Notes: generated from the letters alone by a model not told the origin. A DNA stretch of 64,000 nucleotides from Tistlia consotensis USBA 355 (GCF_900177295.1 NZ_FWZX01000013.1:62001-126000), one strand, 5' to 3'. Positions 1 through 10,361 are shown, numbered from the stretch's first letter. Translations and numbers: made by a program.

Positions 1-509
1 TCGGTGGTTGCGCGGCCGAGCAGGGCGTTGCGGTGGGGAAAGCGCCCGAAGCGGGCGATGACGTCCCGGTGGCGCTCGGCGTAGCTCAGCCAGTCCGGGT
101 TCGAGAGCCGCGCGCAGAGCGCGACGCAGCGCTCCTGGTCGGCCAGGTCCTCGCTGTGCTCCAGCGGCAGGTAGAGAAAGATCCGCCGGCGGTCGTCGGC
201 CAGCGCCGCGTCGTGGCCGGCGGCCAGGGCGGCCCGGCAGACGGCGAGCGCACGGGCATCCGTCGCGAAGGCGCGGGGCGTGCCGCGGAAGAGGTTGCGC
301 GGCACCTGGTCGAGCAGGACGACCAGGGCCAGCGCGCCCTCCGGCTCGGCGGCCCAGTGGTCGAGCTCGCCGGCGGCGGCGCGCTCGTGCAGCGCCCCGA
401 GCGCCCCGCCGACCGCCCGGTCGAAGGCCTCGTCGCGTTCGAACCACTGCGCGTCCCGGCCCTCGGCAAACCAGAAGGCCAGCACCGACTCGATCTCCGC
501 CTCGCTCAT
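1..509 (-). CDS. DUF924 family protein, 3' end cut by window edge
   Basis: The reading frame starts with ATG at 509 and runs leftward off the window, giving 169 residues without a stop. The family signatures are visible: an LAFWF motif at residues 10-14, DQVPRNLFRG at 67-76, FLYLPLEHSED at 111-121 and FGRFPHRN at 154-161. DUF924 proteins are small, soluble, all-helical and TPR-like, with no established biochemical role, and are usually about 180-200 residues long, so only a short C-terminus is missing. The gene is divergent from the permease gene at 585, with 75 bp between the two starts. Confidence 0.9.
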   Translation of the reverse strand, partial: MSEAEIESVLAFWFAEGRDAQWFERDEAFDRAVGGALGALHERAAAGELDHWAAEPEGALALVVLLDQVPRNLFRGTPRAFATDARALAVCRAALAAGHDAALADDRRRIFLYLPLEHSEDLADQERCVALCARLSNPDWLSYAERHRDVIARFGRFPHRNALLGRATT

Positions 510-584
510 CGTTCCCGTCTCGCCGTTTCGCCCGGGAGCGGAGGCTAGCAGCTTCGCCCGCCTTGTGCTCAAGTCTCAGACGCC

Positions 585-1940
585 ATGGGCCGCCCCACCG
601 TCCGTCCGCTCCTCCGGCTCCTCGCCTGCGTGATCCTGCTGTCGGCGCTCGCCGGCTGCGGCCCGGATCCCGAGCAGAGCCAGCTCTGCGAGCGGCTGAT
701 GACGGCCTTCGTCGGGCCCGACCACCAGCTGGTCGACGCCGAGGCCCTCGATTCGGGGCCGGCGGGCAGGCCGCCGGCGGTGCGCATCAGCTATCGCGCC
801 GGCGGCGCCCTGCGCTGGCACGTCTGCCGCTTCGCCGGCAGCGGCTTCGAGCAGGGCCGCCTGGAGCTCGCGTCGGTCGAGACCGACCGGGACGGCCGGC
901 TGACCCCGATCCAGCTCGACCTGCTGCGCGTCTGGCTCGACCTGCCCGAGGGCGAGAAGGGCCGCGCCCCGGCCGTCTGGCCGAGCGGCCCGTCGGGCGA
1001 GCTGCTCTACTTCGTCCAGACGGTGATCAACGCGCTGGCGATCTGCTGCCTCTACGGCCTGCTGGCGGTCGGCTACTCGCTGGTCTACGGCATCATCGAG
1101 CGGATCAACCTGGCGTTCGGCCAGATCACCATGGTCGCCGCCTTCGCCGCCCTGCTGGCGACCCTCGCCCTGGTCGGCGAGGAGAGCGGCCGGATGTGGC
1201 GCGCCGGCGGCGCCCTGACCGGGCTGCTGGTCGTGCTGGCCGCCGGCGCCGGCAGCGGCGCGCTCTATGCCTGGGCCAGCGACCGACTGGCCCTGAAGCG
1301 GCTGCGCGGCGGCAGCTCGCAGATGATGCTGATCGCGACGATCGGCATCGCGATCGTCCTGCCCGAGGCGGTGCGCCTGCTGCAGGGCGCCGGCGAGCAC
1401 TGGCTGGCGCCGCCGCTGCCGCAGCGTGTCGAGCTGGTGTCGTTCGGCGGGGTCTGGACCGGCGTCACCCTCGGCCAGATCGCCGTCGTCGGCCTGACCC
1501 TGGCAGCAAGCCTGCTGCTGTTCGCCGGCCTGCGCCACAGCCGGCTCGGCCTGCAGCTGCGCGCGACGGCCGACGACCGCAAGGCGGCGGCGCTGATGGG
1601 CATCGACGTCGACCGCATCGTCGGCGCCTCCTTCGCACTGGGCGGGCTGTTCGCCGGCCTCGGCGGCGTGGTGCTGACGCTCTACTACGGCGGCGTCGGC
1701 TTCAACGCCGGTGCGCTGATCGGCTTCAAGGCGCTGACGGCGGCGATCGTCGGCGGCATCGGCTCGCTGCCCGGCGCGCTGCTCGGCGGCGTCCTGATCG
1801 GCCTGCTGGAGACCTTCTGGTCGGCCTACCTGTCGCTCGCCTACAAGGACATCGCGATCTTCAGCCTGCTGACCCTGGTGCTGATCTTCCGGCCGTACGG
1901 CCTGCTCGGCCGCGCCCGCGACTGGTCGGACGGGCTGTAG
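585..1940 (+). CDS. LivH-type branched-chain amino-acid ABC permease with lipoprotein-like N-terminal extension
   Basis: Residues 139-451 form a hydrophobic multi-helix permease of the LivH family (inner-membrane subunit of HAAT-type ABC importers), including the GLLAVGYSLVYGIIERINLAFGQ region and a C-terminal LRATADDRKAAALMGID loop that would contact the ATPase. Residues 1-138 are extra: a basic and hydrophobic leader ending in the lipobox LAGC (Cys25), then a soluble stretch rich in charged residues. No LivM, LivG, LivF or LivK gene lies next to it, so it is an orphan permease here. The single open frame argues against a sequencing artefact. It is not clear whether the leader is cleaved as a lipoprotein or stays as a membrane anchor. 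Confidence 0.85.
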   Translation: MGRPTVRPLLRLLACVILLSALAGCGPDPEQSQLCERLMTAFVGPDHQLVDAEALDSGPAGRPPAVRISYRAGGALRWHVCRFAGSGFEQGRLELASVETDRDGRLTPIQLDLLRVWLDLPEGEKGRAPAVWPSGPSGELLYFVQTVINALAICCLYGLLAVGYSLVYGIIERINLAFGQITMVAAFAALLATLALVGEESGRMWRAGGALTGLLVVLAAGAGSGALYAWASDRLALKRLRGGSSQMMLIATIGIAIVLPEAVRLLQGAGEHWLAPPLPQRVELVSFGGVWTGVTLGQIAVVGLTLAASLLLFAGLRHSRLGLQLRATADDRKAAALMGIDVDRIVGASFALGGLFAGLGGVVLTLYYGGVGFNAGALIGFKALTAAIVGGIGSLPGALLGGVLIGLLETFWSAYLSLAYKDIAIFSLLTLVLIFRPYGLLGRARDWSDGL

Positions 1941-1968
1941 CCGGAGCCCGGGGAGCCCCGCAAGGCGC

Positions 1969-2691
1969 TCAGAACACCCTGTCGTCCAGACCGAAGGGGC
2001 CGATGCGGCGCAGCCGGTAGTCGATGAACTCGCCGTGCGTCTCGAAGGCCAGCCGCCGGATCTGCTGACGGTCGTCGAACCAGAGGTGCACGGCCGGGTC
2101 GCCGGGGATGAAGGCGTGCTGCGTGGCGACCTGCTGGCCGGCCGACTCGATGGTCTCGCGGCCGCGCTGCTCGACCCGGATCGGGAAGAGGTCGCCGTCC
2201 TTGGCGCTCAGCAGCTCGCTGCGCCGGAGCACCAGCGGCGACCAGTAGCTCGCCGGCACCACGTCGGCCGGCGCGGTGACCGGGCCGGCGCTGCCGTCGA
2301 CCTTGAAGATCCCGCCCTCGGCCTCGCCTTCGACCGACAGCTTGGTGCCGTCGTCGTCGGTGCGCGTCTCCAGGCCGACCAGCCGGATGCCGTCGCCCTC
2401 CCTGCGCCAGGTCTCGCGGCCCTGGTGGCGATAGCGATAGGCGGTGAGGCCGAGCACCCGCACCTTGATCTCGGTCTCGATGTCGATCTGCAGGTCGTCC
2501 GCCGCCTTCTCGGCCGAAACCCGGTGGGAGCCGATGGTGTCGCCCTTGCGCAGGATGTCGAACTGCAGCGCCGGCATCGGCGCCGCCCAGGCGCGCGCCG
2601 ACAGGCCGCCCGGCAGGGGCGCTGCGGCGAGCAGCGGCGTGCTCACGAGGCCGGCGACGAGCGCGCGGCGGCTGATGGATCCAGACGGCAA
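1969..2691 (-). CDS. DUF6134 family exported protein
   Basis: The product is a 240-residue secreted protein of the DUF6134 type. It begins with a twin-arginine-like leader (SISRRALVAGLV, then a hydrophobic stretch ending near AWAA) and continues as a beta-rich body with a FDILRKGDTIGSHRV segment typical of the family. The chosen TTG start at 2691 has a strong GGAGGGGG ribosome-binding site at 2698-2705. A GTG at 2739 in the same frame would add 16 residues ahead of the leader and is less likely. No catalytic function is known for the family. The gene ends tail to tail with the LivH gene, 28 bp away. Confidence 0.75.
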   Translation of the reverse strand: MPSGSISRRALVAGLVSTPLLAAAPLPGGLSARAWAAPMPALQFDILRKGDTIGSHRVSAEKAADDLQIDIETEIKVRVLGLTAYRYRHQGRETWRREGDGIRLVGLETRTDDDGTKLSVEGEAEGGIFKVDGSAGPVTAPADVVPASYWSPLVLRRSELLSAKDGDLFPIRVEQRGRETIESAGQQVATQHAFIPGDPAVHLWFDDRQQIRRLAFETHGEFIDYRLRRIGPFGLDDRVF

Positions 2692-2843
2692 GGGATACCC
2701 CCTCCAGGTGCCCGGCAGACCGGCCCGGGCGGCGATCACGGCTGGTCAGATAGAGTGGAAAGGCCCGCGAGACAAGGTTCCGCCGCCACGACCGGCGGCC
2801 GAGCCGCTTCACAACTGCGTTGACCGCACGGCAGGGCGGCCGG

Positions 2844-3662
2844 TCACAGGCGATGCGGCCGCGCGCCGCCCCGGATCAGGACGTCGAGGCGGCCGAGCAG
2901 CGGCAGCAGGTCGGCGACGCTGTCGACCACGGCGTGCGCCCCGGCCGCGAACAGGCGCTCGCGCGCCGCGCCGTCGAGGCGGGCGACCTCGGCCGGCTCG
3001 GCCGCGGCCAGCTCGGCGGGCGACAGCCCGACGGCGTTGCCGGACAGCGACACGCCGACCGTCCAGGTGCCGGCGGCCAGGCCCTCGGCGAGCCCGGGCT
3101 CGGTGTCGTCGACCTTGACGACCCGCTCGGGCTGCCAGACGCCGAGGTCGACGAAGCACTTGTACATCATCAGCGGGGTCGGCCGGCCGGCCGCCAGGTC
3201 GCCGGCGCAGACCAGGTTGTCCGGCGCGTAGCCCTGCTCGGCGGCCTTCGGCAGCAGCCGCTCCATGATGTCGCGCGTATAGCCCGTGGTGGAGCCGATC
3301 CTGACGCCGTCCCGGCGCAGCGCGGCGACCAGCCGGGCGGCGCCCGGCACCAGATCGGCATAGTCGGCGACGACCTCGGCGTTGAGCGGCACGAAGACCT
3401 CGTAGATCGCCCGCGCCGCCGCCTCGTCGAAGGGCGTGCCGTTGGCCCGGCTCCAGGCCTCGGCGATCCTGGGCTCGGCGCCCAGGGCACGGATGTGGTC
3501 GAGCTTCGGCAGGCCCATCGGCCGCCGCGCCTCCTCGATCGTGATCTCGACGCCGAACCGGCCGAAGACCTCGACGAAGGCGCCCATCGGGGCCAGCGAG
3601 CCGAAGTCGACCATGGTGCCGGCCCAGTCGAAGACCACCGCCTGGATCGCCTGCAGTGCCAT
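2844..3662 (-). CDS. phnX: Phosphonoacetaldehyde hydrolase (phosphonatase)
   Basis: This HAD-superfamily enzyme cleaves the C-P bond of phosphonoacetaldehyde to acetaldehyde and phosphate, the last step of 2-aminoethylphosphonate use. The signature is clear: DWAGTMVD places the nucleophile Asp12 with Ala instead of the usual second Asp, MGLPKLDHI gives the Schiff-base lysine Lys53 that is unique to PhnX, GSTTGYT is motif II, and the VDDTEPG acidic pair lies at 184-185. The length of 272 residues fits the family. The ATG at 3662 overlaps the upstream gene's stop as TGATG. A GTG three bases earlier is the only alternative. The aminotransferase phnW is not present in the window. Confidence 0.95.
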   Translation of the reverse strand: MALQAIQAVVFDWAGTMVDFGSLAPMGAFVEVFGRFGVEITIEEARRPMGLPKLDHIRALGAEPRIAEAWSRANGTPFDEAAARAIYEVFVPLNAEVVADYADLVPGAARLVAALRRDGVRIGSTTGYTRDIMERLLPKAAEQGYAPDNLVCAGDLAAGRPTPLMMYKCFVDLGVWQPERVVKVDDTEPGLAEGLAAGTWTVGVSLSGNAVGLSPAELAAAEPAEVARLDGAARERLFAAGAHAVVDSVADLLPLLGRLDVLIRGGARPHRL

Positions 3663-4834
3663 CACGCCGTCTCCCGCCTCTCGTCGCCGTCCCGAGCGTC
3701 GCCGAACAGCTCGGCGATCACCTCCTCGCCGATCGCAAAGCCGGTCGAGGCGCCGGTGCCGCCGGTGACGATGACCAGGCGCACCCGCTCCTCGGGCCGG
3801 TCGACCAGCATCACCCGGTCCGAGGCCGAGGCGTAGGTGCCGGTCCAGCGCTCGAGGACCTCGGGCTCGGCGAGGCCGGTCGCGGCGCCCAGCTCGTCGA
3901 GGATCAGGCGGTCGACCGCGGCGTCGGCGAAGGGATGGGGGGTCGGGTCGTAGCGGTGCGAATCGCCGACCACCAGCGAGCCGTCCGCGCCGGCGACGGC
4001 GATCAGGTGGATGCCCTCCGCCAGGTGCCGCGGCTGCTCCTGCCCGAGCCGGGCGCGCAGGGCCGCCGCCTCGGGCAGCGCGGCATAGCCGGCGTAGCGC
4101 ACCAGGCCGAGGTCGGACATCACCGGGCAGGGCAGCCGGAAGCCGGCCTCGCGCGGCCGGACCCGCATCATGTGCAGCAGGCAGCGGGTCAGGCCGTAGG
4201 CCGCGATCCGCTCCGGATAGAGGCTGAGGAAGTCGTCGCCCGGGCAGACCACCACGGTTCCGGCCTCGATGCGGCCCGCCGTCGTCTCGACCCGCGGCGG
4301 CGCCACCTCGCGGACCAGCGCCGGGCGCAGGAAGTCGACGCCCTGGCGCTCGGCCAGCCAGGCGGCCAGCCGGGGAATCGCCTCGCGCGACTCGACCCGC
4401 AGCTCGTGGGGCGACTGCAGGGCTGCGACGACGCCGTCCGCTGCCAGGCCGGGAAAGCCCTCGGCGGCCTGCGCGGCGGTCAGCAGCCGGCAGCCCTCGC
4501 CCATCTCCGTCGCCAGGAAGGCTTCCAGGACCGCGAGCGCCTCGGGCCGGCGTGCCAGCACGCGCAGGCCGCGCTGCTCGATGCGGATGCCGGCCTGGGG
4601 CGCGACCTCGGCCCAGACGTCGCGGCTGCGCAGGGCGCGTCGCCAGGGCAGGCCTCGCTCCTGCCCGGTCACCGTCACGAAGCCGAAGTTGCGGACCGAG
4701 GCGCCGTTGGCCCGGACGTCCCGGTCGACGACCACGACACGGAGGCCGCGCCGCGTCGCGGCCAGGGCATGGGCGAGCCCCAGGATGCCGCCGCCGACGA
4801 CGGCCAGGTCATAGGCCCTGCTGCTTCCGCTCAC
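3662..4834 (-). CDS. FAD-dependent amine oxidase of the phosphonate-linked TIGR03364 type
   Basis: This 390-residue DAO-fold flavoprotein has the dinucleotide motif GGGILG at residues 14-19 and the family features VRNFGFVTVTGQ and TGGTGASTGFAIG near the C-terminus. Family knowledge: TIGR03364 members cluster with phosphonate genes and are proposed to oxidise aminoethylphosphonates or N-methyl derivatives to phosphonoacetaldehyde. That fits the coupled phnX gene downstream (1-bp overlap) and would make a PhnW transaminase unnecessary. The start is a GTG at 4834 preceded by GAGGGA at a good distance. The frame stays open upstream to 5113, but that stretch lacks a start with a ribosome-binding site. 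Confidence 0.85.
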   Translation of the reverse strand: MSGSSRAYDLAVVGGGILGLAHALAATRRGLRVVVVDRDVRANGASVRNFGFVTVTGQERGLPWRRALRSRDVWAEVAPQAGIRIEQRGLRVLARRPEALAVLEAFLATEMGEGCRLLTAAQAAEGFPGLAADGVVAALQSPHELRVESREAIPRLAAWLAERQGVDFLRPALVREVAPPRVETTAGRIEAGTVVVCPGDDFLSLYPERIAAYGLTRCLLHMMRVRPREAGFRLPCPVMSDLGLVRYAGYAALPEAAALRARLGQEQPRHLAEGIHLIAVAGADGSLVVGDSHRYDPTPHPFADAAVDRLILDELGAATGLAEPEVLERWTGTYASASDRVMLVDRPEERVRLVIVTGGTGASTGFAIGEEVIAELFGDARDGDERRETA

Positions 4835-5236
4835 CGAAGATCGTCCCTCGAATCCTGCCCCACGCCGCCCCGCCGGCCTCGCGCGCGGCCCCTTCTGGCC
4901 GATGCCGCAGACCACGTCCAATGTCGGTTTCGTGACGCCGTCCTGCAGCCGCCGCGATGATGCTGCATCGCAGCAAGAGAGATGAAGCGGAAAGTGCGGG
5001 CGGCCCGAATCCGGCAGCGGGGGGAGAAGGGGAGCGCGGCGCATAACCGCAGCCGCCAAAAACGACAGCGGCCCGTGAGACACGGGCCGCTGCGCTGGAG
5101 CCGGCCGGATCACCCGCGTCGTCGGGGTGCCAAGGATCGGGCGACGCCGACCGGCCTAGAGGAGAGTCACGCGATCCATCAAACCCGCGAGCGGATATGA
5201 TGGATCACGATCCGGTCCGGAGGACCCGGCGGGGGG
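4835..5236. other. Intergenic region with one terminator
   Basis: About 400 bp separate the phosphonate operon from the PRC-barrel gene, both read leftward. The only structured element is the terminator at 5058-5092. No convincing promoter or small gene was seen in 4835-5057, which should hold the promoter of the FAD-oxidase/phnX operon. No riboswitch-like structure was recognised. Confidence 0.6.
5058..5092 (-). terminator. Rho-independent terminator of the PRC-barrel gene
   Basis: A perfect 12-bp stem (CAGCGGCCCGTG at 5066-5077 with its complement at 5081-5092) closes a 3-base AGA loop. Read leftward, a run of five U follows after four bases (A-tract at 5058-5062 on the plus strand). It lies about 145 bp past the stop of the PRC-barrel gene and before the phosphonate operon. 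Confidence 0.85.
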
Positions 5237-5827
5237 TCAGTTGGTCGTGCCGCCGGTCGCCGGCGCCGGAACCGCGGGAGCCGGGCTCTGGTTCATCTGC
5301 TGCTTCTCGCGGGCGGCCTGCTGGGCGTCCATCTTGTCCTTGAGGTCGACGAAGTCCGGCGCCGCCTCCAGCTCCTCGCGGGTCGACTGCATGACCAGCT
5401 GGACGTTGCCGTCCTTGTCGGTGCGGGCCTCGATCGAATCGATCGGCACGCCGACCTGCTTCTCGCCGACGCCCAGGAAGCCGCCGACGCCGATGACCGC
5501 GGCGGTCACCTTGCCGTCCTTGTCCATGACCAGGTCGTTGATGTCGCCGACCTTCTCGTCCTGGCCGTTCCTCACCGACTGGCCGATGTAGTCGGTCGCG
5601 AGCACCTCGTTCCCGTCCTGCTCGGTGACGAAGCCGCCGGCCGGCGCCGCGGCGTCCATCCCGGCCTTGGCATCGCTCTTCGCGCCGGCATCGGCCTGGC
5701 CCTCGACGGCAGCCTTGGGCGTCGCCGGCGCCGTGGCGTCGCCGCCCGACTGGGTGGTCTGACCGTAGGCGGCACCGCCGGCCAGCAGGGCGACCAGCGC
5801 GGTGGTGGTGAGCAAGCTGCGCAACAT
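5237..5827 (-). CDS. Secreted PRC-barrel domain protein
   Basis: The 196-residue product has a classic Sec signal peptide (MLRSLLTTTALVALLAGGAAYGQ), then an Ala/Asp-rich low-complexity linker (about residues 25-65), a PRC-barrel domain (about 70-150, with GQSVRNGQDEKVGDINDLVMDKDG and AAVIGVGGFLGVGEKQVGVP), and a Pro/Ala-rich tail. PRC-barrel proteins of this kind are common periplasmic stress proteins in alphaproteobacteria and their molecular role is not settled. The ATG at 5827 has a perfect AGGAGG site. An EcfG-type promoter lies 59 bp upstream and a strong terminator follows, so this is a single-gene unit. Confidence 0.9.
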   Translation of the reverse strand: MLRSLLTTTALVALLAGGAAYGQTTQSGGDATAPATPKAAVEGQADAGAKSDAKAGMDAAAPAGGFVTEQDGNEVLATDYIGQSVRNGQDEKVGDINDLVMDKDGKVTAAVIGVGGFLGVGEKQVGVPIDSIEARTDKDGNVQLVMQSTREELEAAPDFVDLKDKMDAQQAAREKQQMNQSPAPAVPAPATGGTTN

Positions 5828-5885
5828 GGCTTCCTCCTGTATTCGTAGCGGGCTCCGGGAGACACCCCGTGCCCGATGCCCCAAG

Positions 5886-5911
5886 AACGAGGGGCTTCCG
5901 AAAAGGGTTCC
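5886..5911 (-). promoter_or_regulatory. EcfG (general stress sigma) type promoter for the PRC-barrel gene
   Basis: Read leftward the sequence gives GGAAC (complement of 5907-5911), a 17-base spacer and CGTT (complement of 5886-5889). This is an exact match to the alphaproteobacterial EcfG consensus GGAAC-N16/17-CGTT. It lies 59 bp before the start codon at 5827. Confidence 0.75.
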
Positions 5912-6117
5912 GTCAAGGAATGGGGCAATACGGGGGCCAGCCACAGGCCTCGTCCGCGAAGCCGCGCTCTCTACCTGCGGAAGGCCCGAAAAGCCCGAGG
6001 CATCGCCGCCGGAGTTACGGTCGAATCTGCACGAATTGCTCTAGAAGGCCGTAACACAACCGATTTTCTTTCAGGGGCAGGGCATCAGGGGACTTGATGA
6101 GTTGCGCTTACTAAGCA

Positions 6118-6486
6118 ATGATCCTCCAGGCTGCGAGCAAGGGGGCAGTTTTGACGGCCTGTCCGGTACCGAACCCTTTCGGCGATCAAGAATTGCGGGG
6201 TCTGGGCGACCAGACGGCCGATGAAATTCGCCGATCGGTGGAGATTTGGTGTCGAGGGGAGCGCTTGCGGTTGAGCGGAGACTACCTGGAGGCGATCCGG
6301 GTCTTCCGCGAAGCGGCGAGCCTCGATCTGCTGTCGCACGACGGCGAGAGGGAACAGCCGAGCATGCTGCCCCACCCGCGGGTCGTCGCCAGCGGCCTGT
6401 CGGGCGAGCTGCTGCTGGCGATCCGCGACGCGATCCGCCGGGCGAGCCGCGAGCGCGGCGTCGGCGACGACCTGTCGGACAGCTAG
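6118..6486 (+). CDS. Hypothetical protein
   Basis: The 122-residue reading frame lies between two divergent stress promoters. The middle (RLSGDYLEAIRVFREAASLDLLS) resembles one TPR-like helical pair, and the rest is not recognised. The C-terminus is highly charged. Codon use is less GC-biased in the first half than in neighbours, and no strong ribosome-binding site precedes the ATG. No signal peptide or membrane segment is visible. It could be a real small cytoplasmic protein or a chance frame. The position just before the catalase promoter gives no functional hint beyond possible stress linkage. Confidence 0.5.
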   Translation: MILQAASKGAVLTACPVPNPFGDQELRGLGDQTADEIRRSVEIWCRGERLRLSGDYLEAIRVFREAASLDLLSHDGEREQPSMLPHPRVVASGLSGELLLAIRDAIRRASRERGVGDDLSDS

Positions 6487-6570
6487 AGACCGAGCCGAGC
6501 CGACGGTCGGTGCGCTTCGACCCGACCGAACGGCGCTCCGGACGCCGCACCGTCAATTAGAACAATTCCA

Positions 6571-6595
6571 GGAACTCCGACAGCGCGCCGCCGTT
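6571..6595 (+). promoter_or_regulatory. EcfG (general stress sigma) type promoter for the catalase gene
   Basis: GGAAC at 6571-6575, a 16-base spacer and CGTT at 6592-6595 match the EcfG consensus exactly. The catalase start lies 69 bp downstream. Together with the equivalent site at 5886-5911, this makes two exact matches within 700 bp, each in front of a typical stress gene. Confidence 0.75.
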
Positions 6596-6663
6596 GGCGG
6601 TGGAGTCACGACCGGGTTCTCCGGCACCGGACCCGGCTCCATCGAGAAAGGGCAGCTGTCGAG

Positions 6664-8736
<2,073 letters not shown>

Positions 8737-8828
8737 CCTTGAAACGGCCGATCGGGCGGCTTCCGCCGGCGGCGAGGGCTGCGTCAGAAGCGCGCAGCAC
8801 TTGCCGTCCGCGCCGCCGAACCCTCCGA

Positions 8829-8853
8829 AAGCGGCCGGGAAGGCCGCTTTTTT
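8829..8853 (+). terminator. Rho-independent terminator of katE
   Basis: An 8-bp stem (AAGCGGCC at 8829-8836 with GGCCGCTT at 8842-8849) closes a 5-base loop and runs into a T-rich tract continuing to 8853. It lies about 90 bp after the katE stop. Confidence 0.8.
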
Positions 8854-8973
8854 CTTCAACATTAAATAATCGCAAGAATCCGGCCGCCGGCTCACCCTAC
8901 TTGCGCCAAGATTCCGGCGCCCGACATACCGCTCTGTTTTGTGCAACAACCTTGTTTCCATGGGAGCAAGAAA

Positions 8974-9330
8974 ATGACCAAGAAGTCGATCCGGGTTTCG
9001 GCGATCGCCGCCGCGTTGCTGTTCGGTCTGGGGGCTGCCCTGCCCTCGGTCGCCTCCGCCGGGACGACCCAGGCGCAGACGCAGGCCGCGCAGACCATGA
9101 CCAAGAAGCCTGCCGCCCAGGCCACGATGAAGAAGATGGCGCACAAGGGCAGCGCCTCCGTGAAGATGGCCCAGGAGGCGCTCAACAAGCAGGGCGCCGG
9201 CCTGAGCGTCGACGGCATGATGGGGCCGAAGACCCGGGCCGCGATCAAGAGTTTCCAGAAGGCTCACAAGCTGAAGGTCACCGGCCGCCTCGACAAGGCG
9301 ACCCGGTCGGCCCTGAAGGCCGCTTCCTGA
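8974..9330 (+). CDS. Secreted peptidoglycan-binding-like protein
   Basis: The 118-residue precursor has a Sec signal peptide (about residues 1-28, ending SVASA), a Lys/Gln/Ala/Met-rich linker and a C-terminal PG_binding_1-like domain (about residues 60-115: VKMAQEALNKQG, SVDGMMGPKTRAAIKSFQKAHKLKVTGRLDKAT). Such domains bind peptidoglycan in the periplasm or fold as a small helical cap. No catalytic domain is attached. The ATG at 8974 follows GGAG ten bases upstream. An in-frame GTG at 8941 would put a polar segment before the signal peptide and is less likely. Confidence 0.85.
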   Translation: MTKKSIRVSAIAAALLFGLGAALPSVASAGTTQAQTQAAQTMTKKPAAQATMKKMAHKGSASVKMAQEALNKQGAGLSVDGMMGPKTRAAIKSFQKAHKLKVTGRLDKATRSALKAAS

Positions 9331-9347
9331 CCTGACGCCTGCCGCAG

Positions 9348-9377
9348 CCGGCCGGGACGCCCGGGCGCCCCGGCCGG
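9348..9377. terminator. Palindromic GC hairpin between convergent genes
   Basis: CCGGCCGGG at 9348-9356 pairs perfectly with 9369-9377 around a 12-base, internally self-complementary loop. It lies between the stops of the peptidoglycan-binding gene (+) and the LOG-family gene (-). There is no clear U-run, so it may be a processing or Rho-assisted terminator for both strands. Confidence 0.45.
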
Positions 9378-9411
9378 CCGGTTTGCCGCCGGATGGATTA
9401 CCGCCGGGCGG

Positions 9412-10323
9412 TCAGGACCCCGCCGCCGGCTCGGCTGGCGGCTCGCGATAGAAGGCGCGGATCGCCTCGACCCCCTCCTCGGCGGTCTCGACGTAGCGGA
9501 CGAGGTCCCGGTCGGCCGCGGCGATCGTGCCCTCCTCGACCAGGAAGTCGAGGTCGAGCACCCGCTTCCAGTAGCCGGCGCCGAACAGCAGGATCGGCAG
9601 GGGGTCGATCTTGCCGCACTGCGCCAGGGTGAGCGCGTCGAACAGCTCGTCCAGGGTGCCGAAGCCGCCCGGAAAGATCGCCAGCGCCCGCGCGCGGATC
9701 AGGAAGTGCATCTTGCGCAGGGCGAAGTAGTGGAACTGGAAGCAGAGCGCCGGGGTGATCCAGCCGTTCGGCTGCTGCTCCTGCGGCAGCACGATGTTGA
9801 GCCCGATGCTCTCGGCGCCGGCATCCGACGCCCCCCGGTTGGCGGCCTCCATGATGCCGCCGCCGCCGCCGGTCATGATGACGTAGCGCTCGCCCTCGGT
9901 GGTCTCGTCGAGGCTCGAGACCAGGCTGCCGAAGCGGCGCGCGACCTCGTACCAGCACGCCTTCCCGGCGAGCCGGCGCTGGATCTCGACCTGCTCGCGG
10001 TGCCTCGGGCTGTCGGGATGCTCGCGGGCCAGCGCCTCCCAGATCGCCAGCCGGCGCTGCGCCGTCTCGGGATCGGGGATCCGCGCGCTGCCGAAGACCA
10101 CCACGGTCGAGAGCACGCCGTGCTGGCGCAGCAGCGTCTCGGTCTTCTGCAGCTCGAGCTGCAGGCGCACCGGCCGCATGTCCTCCTGCAGCAGGAACTC
10201 CTGGTCGGCGAAGGCCAGGCGATAGCTCGGCGAGAGCGTCTGCGGCGTCGGCTCGCAGCGCTCGGCCTCGCGCAGGCCCTGCCGGGCCGTCGGATAGGGT
10301 CGTCTTCTCCGCTCCGGCGCCAT
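9412..10323 (-). CDS. LOG-family Rossmann-fold protein (TIGR00730-like)
   Basis: The 303-residue protein carries the two hallmarks of the LOG (lysine-decarboxylase-like) family: GGGGGIMEAANRG for nucleotide binding and PGGFGTLDE with the catalytic Arg/Glu environment. Smaller family members are cytokinin riboside 5'-monophosphate phosphoribohydrolases that release a base from a nucleoside monophosphate. This longer form with an N-terminal helical extension of about 75 residues is widespread in alphaproteobacteria, and its natural substrate is not certain. The ATG at 10323 has a GGAGGGGGGG site. It is convergent with the preceding gene and follows the dehydrogenase gene on the same strand with a 38-bp gap. 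Confidence 0.88.
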   Translation of the reverse strand: MAPERRRRPYPTARQGLREAERCEPTPQTLSPSYRLAFADQEFLLQEDMRPVRLQLELQKTETLLRQHGVLSTVVVFGSARIPDPETAQRRLAIWEALAREHPDSPRHREQVEIQRRLAGKACWYEVARRFGSLVSSLDETTEGERYVIMTGGGGGIMEAANRGASDAGAESIGLNIVLPQEQQPNGWITPALCFQFHYFALRKMHFLIRARALAIFPGGFGTLDELFDALTLAQCGKIDPLPILLFGAGYWKRVLDLDFLVEEGTIAAADRDLVRYVETAEEGVEAIRAFYREPPAEPAAGS

Positions 10324-10361
10324 GCGCCCCCCCTCCGTGATGAGATCCCCTGCCCGCCCGC

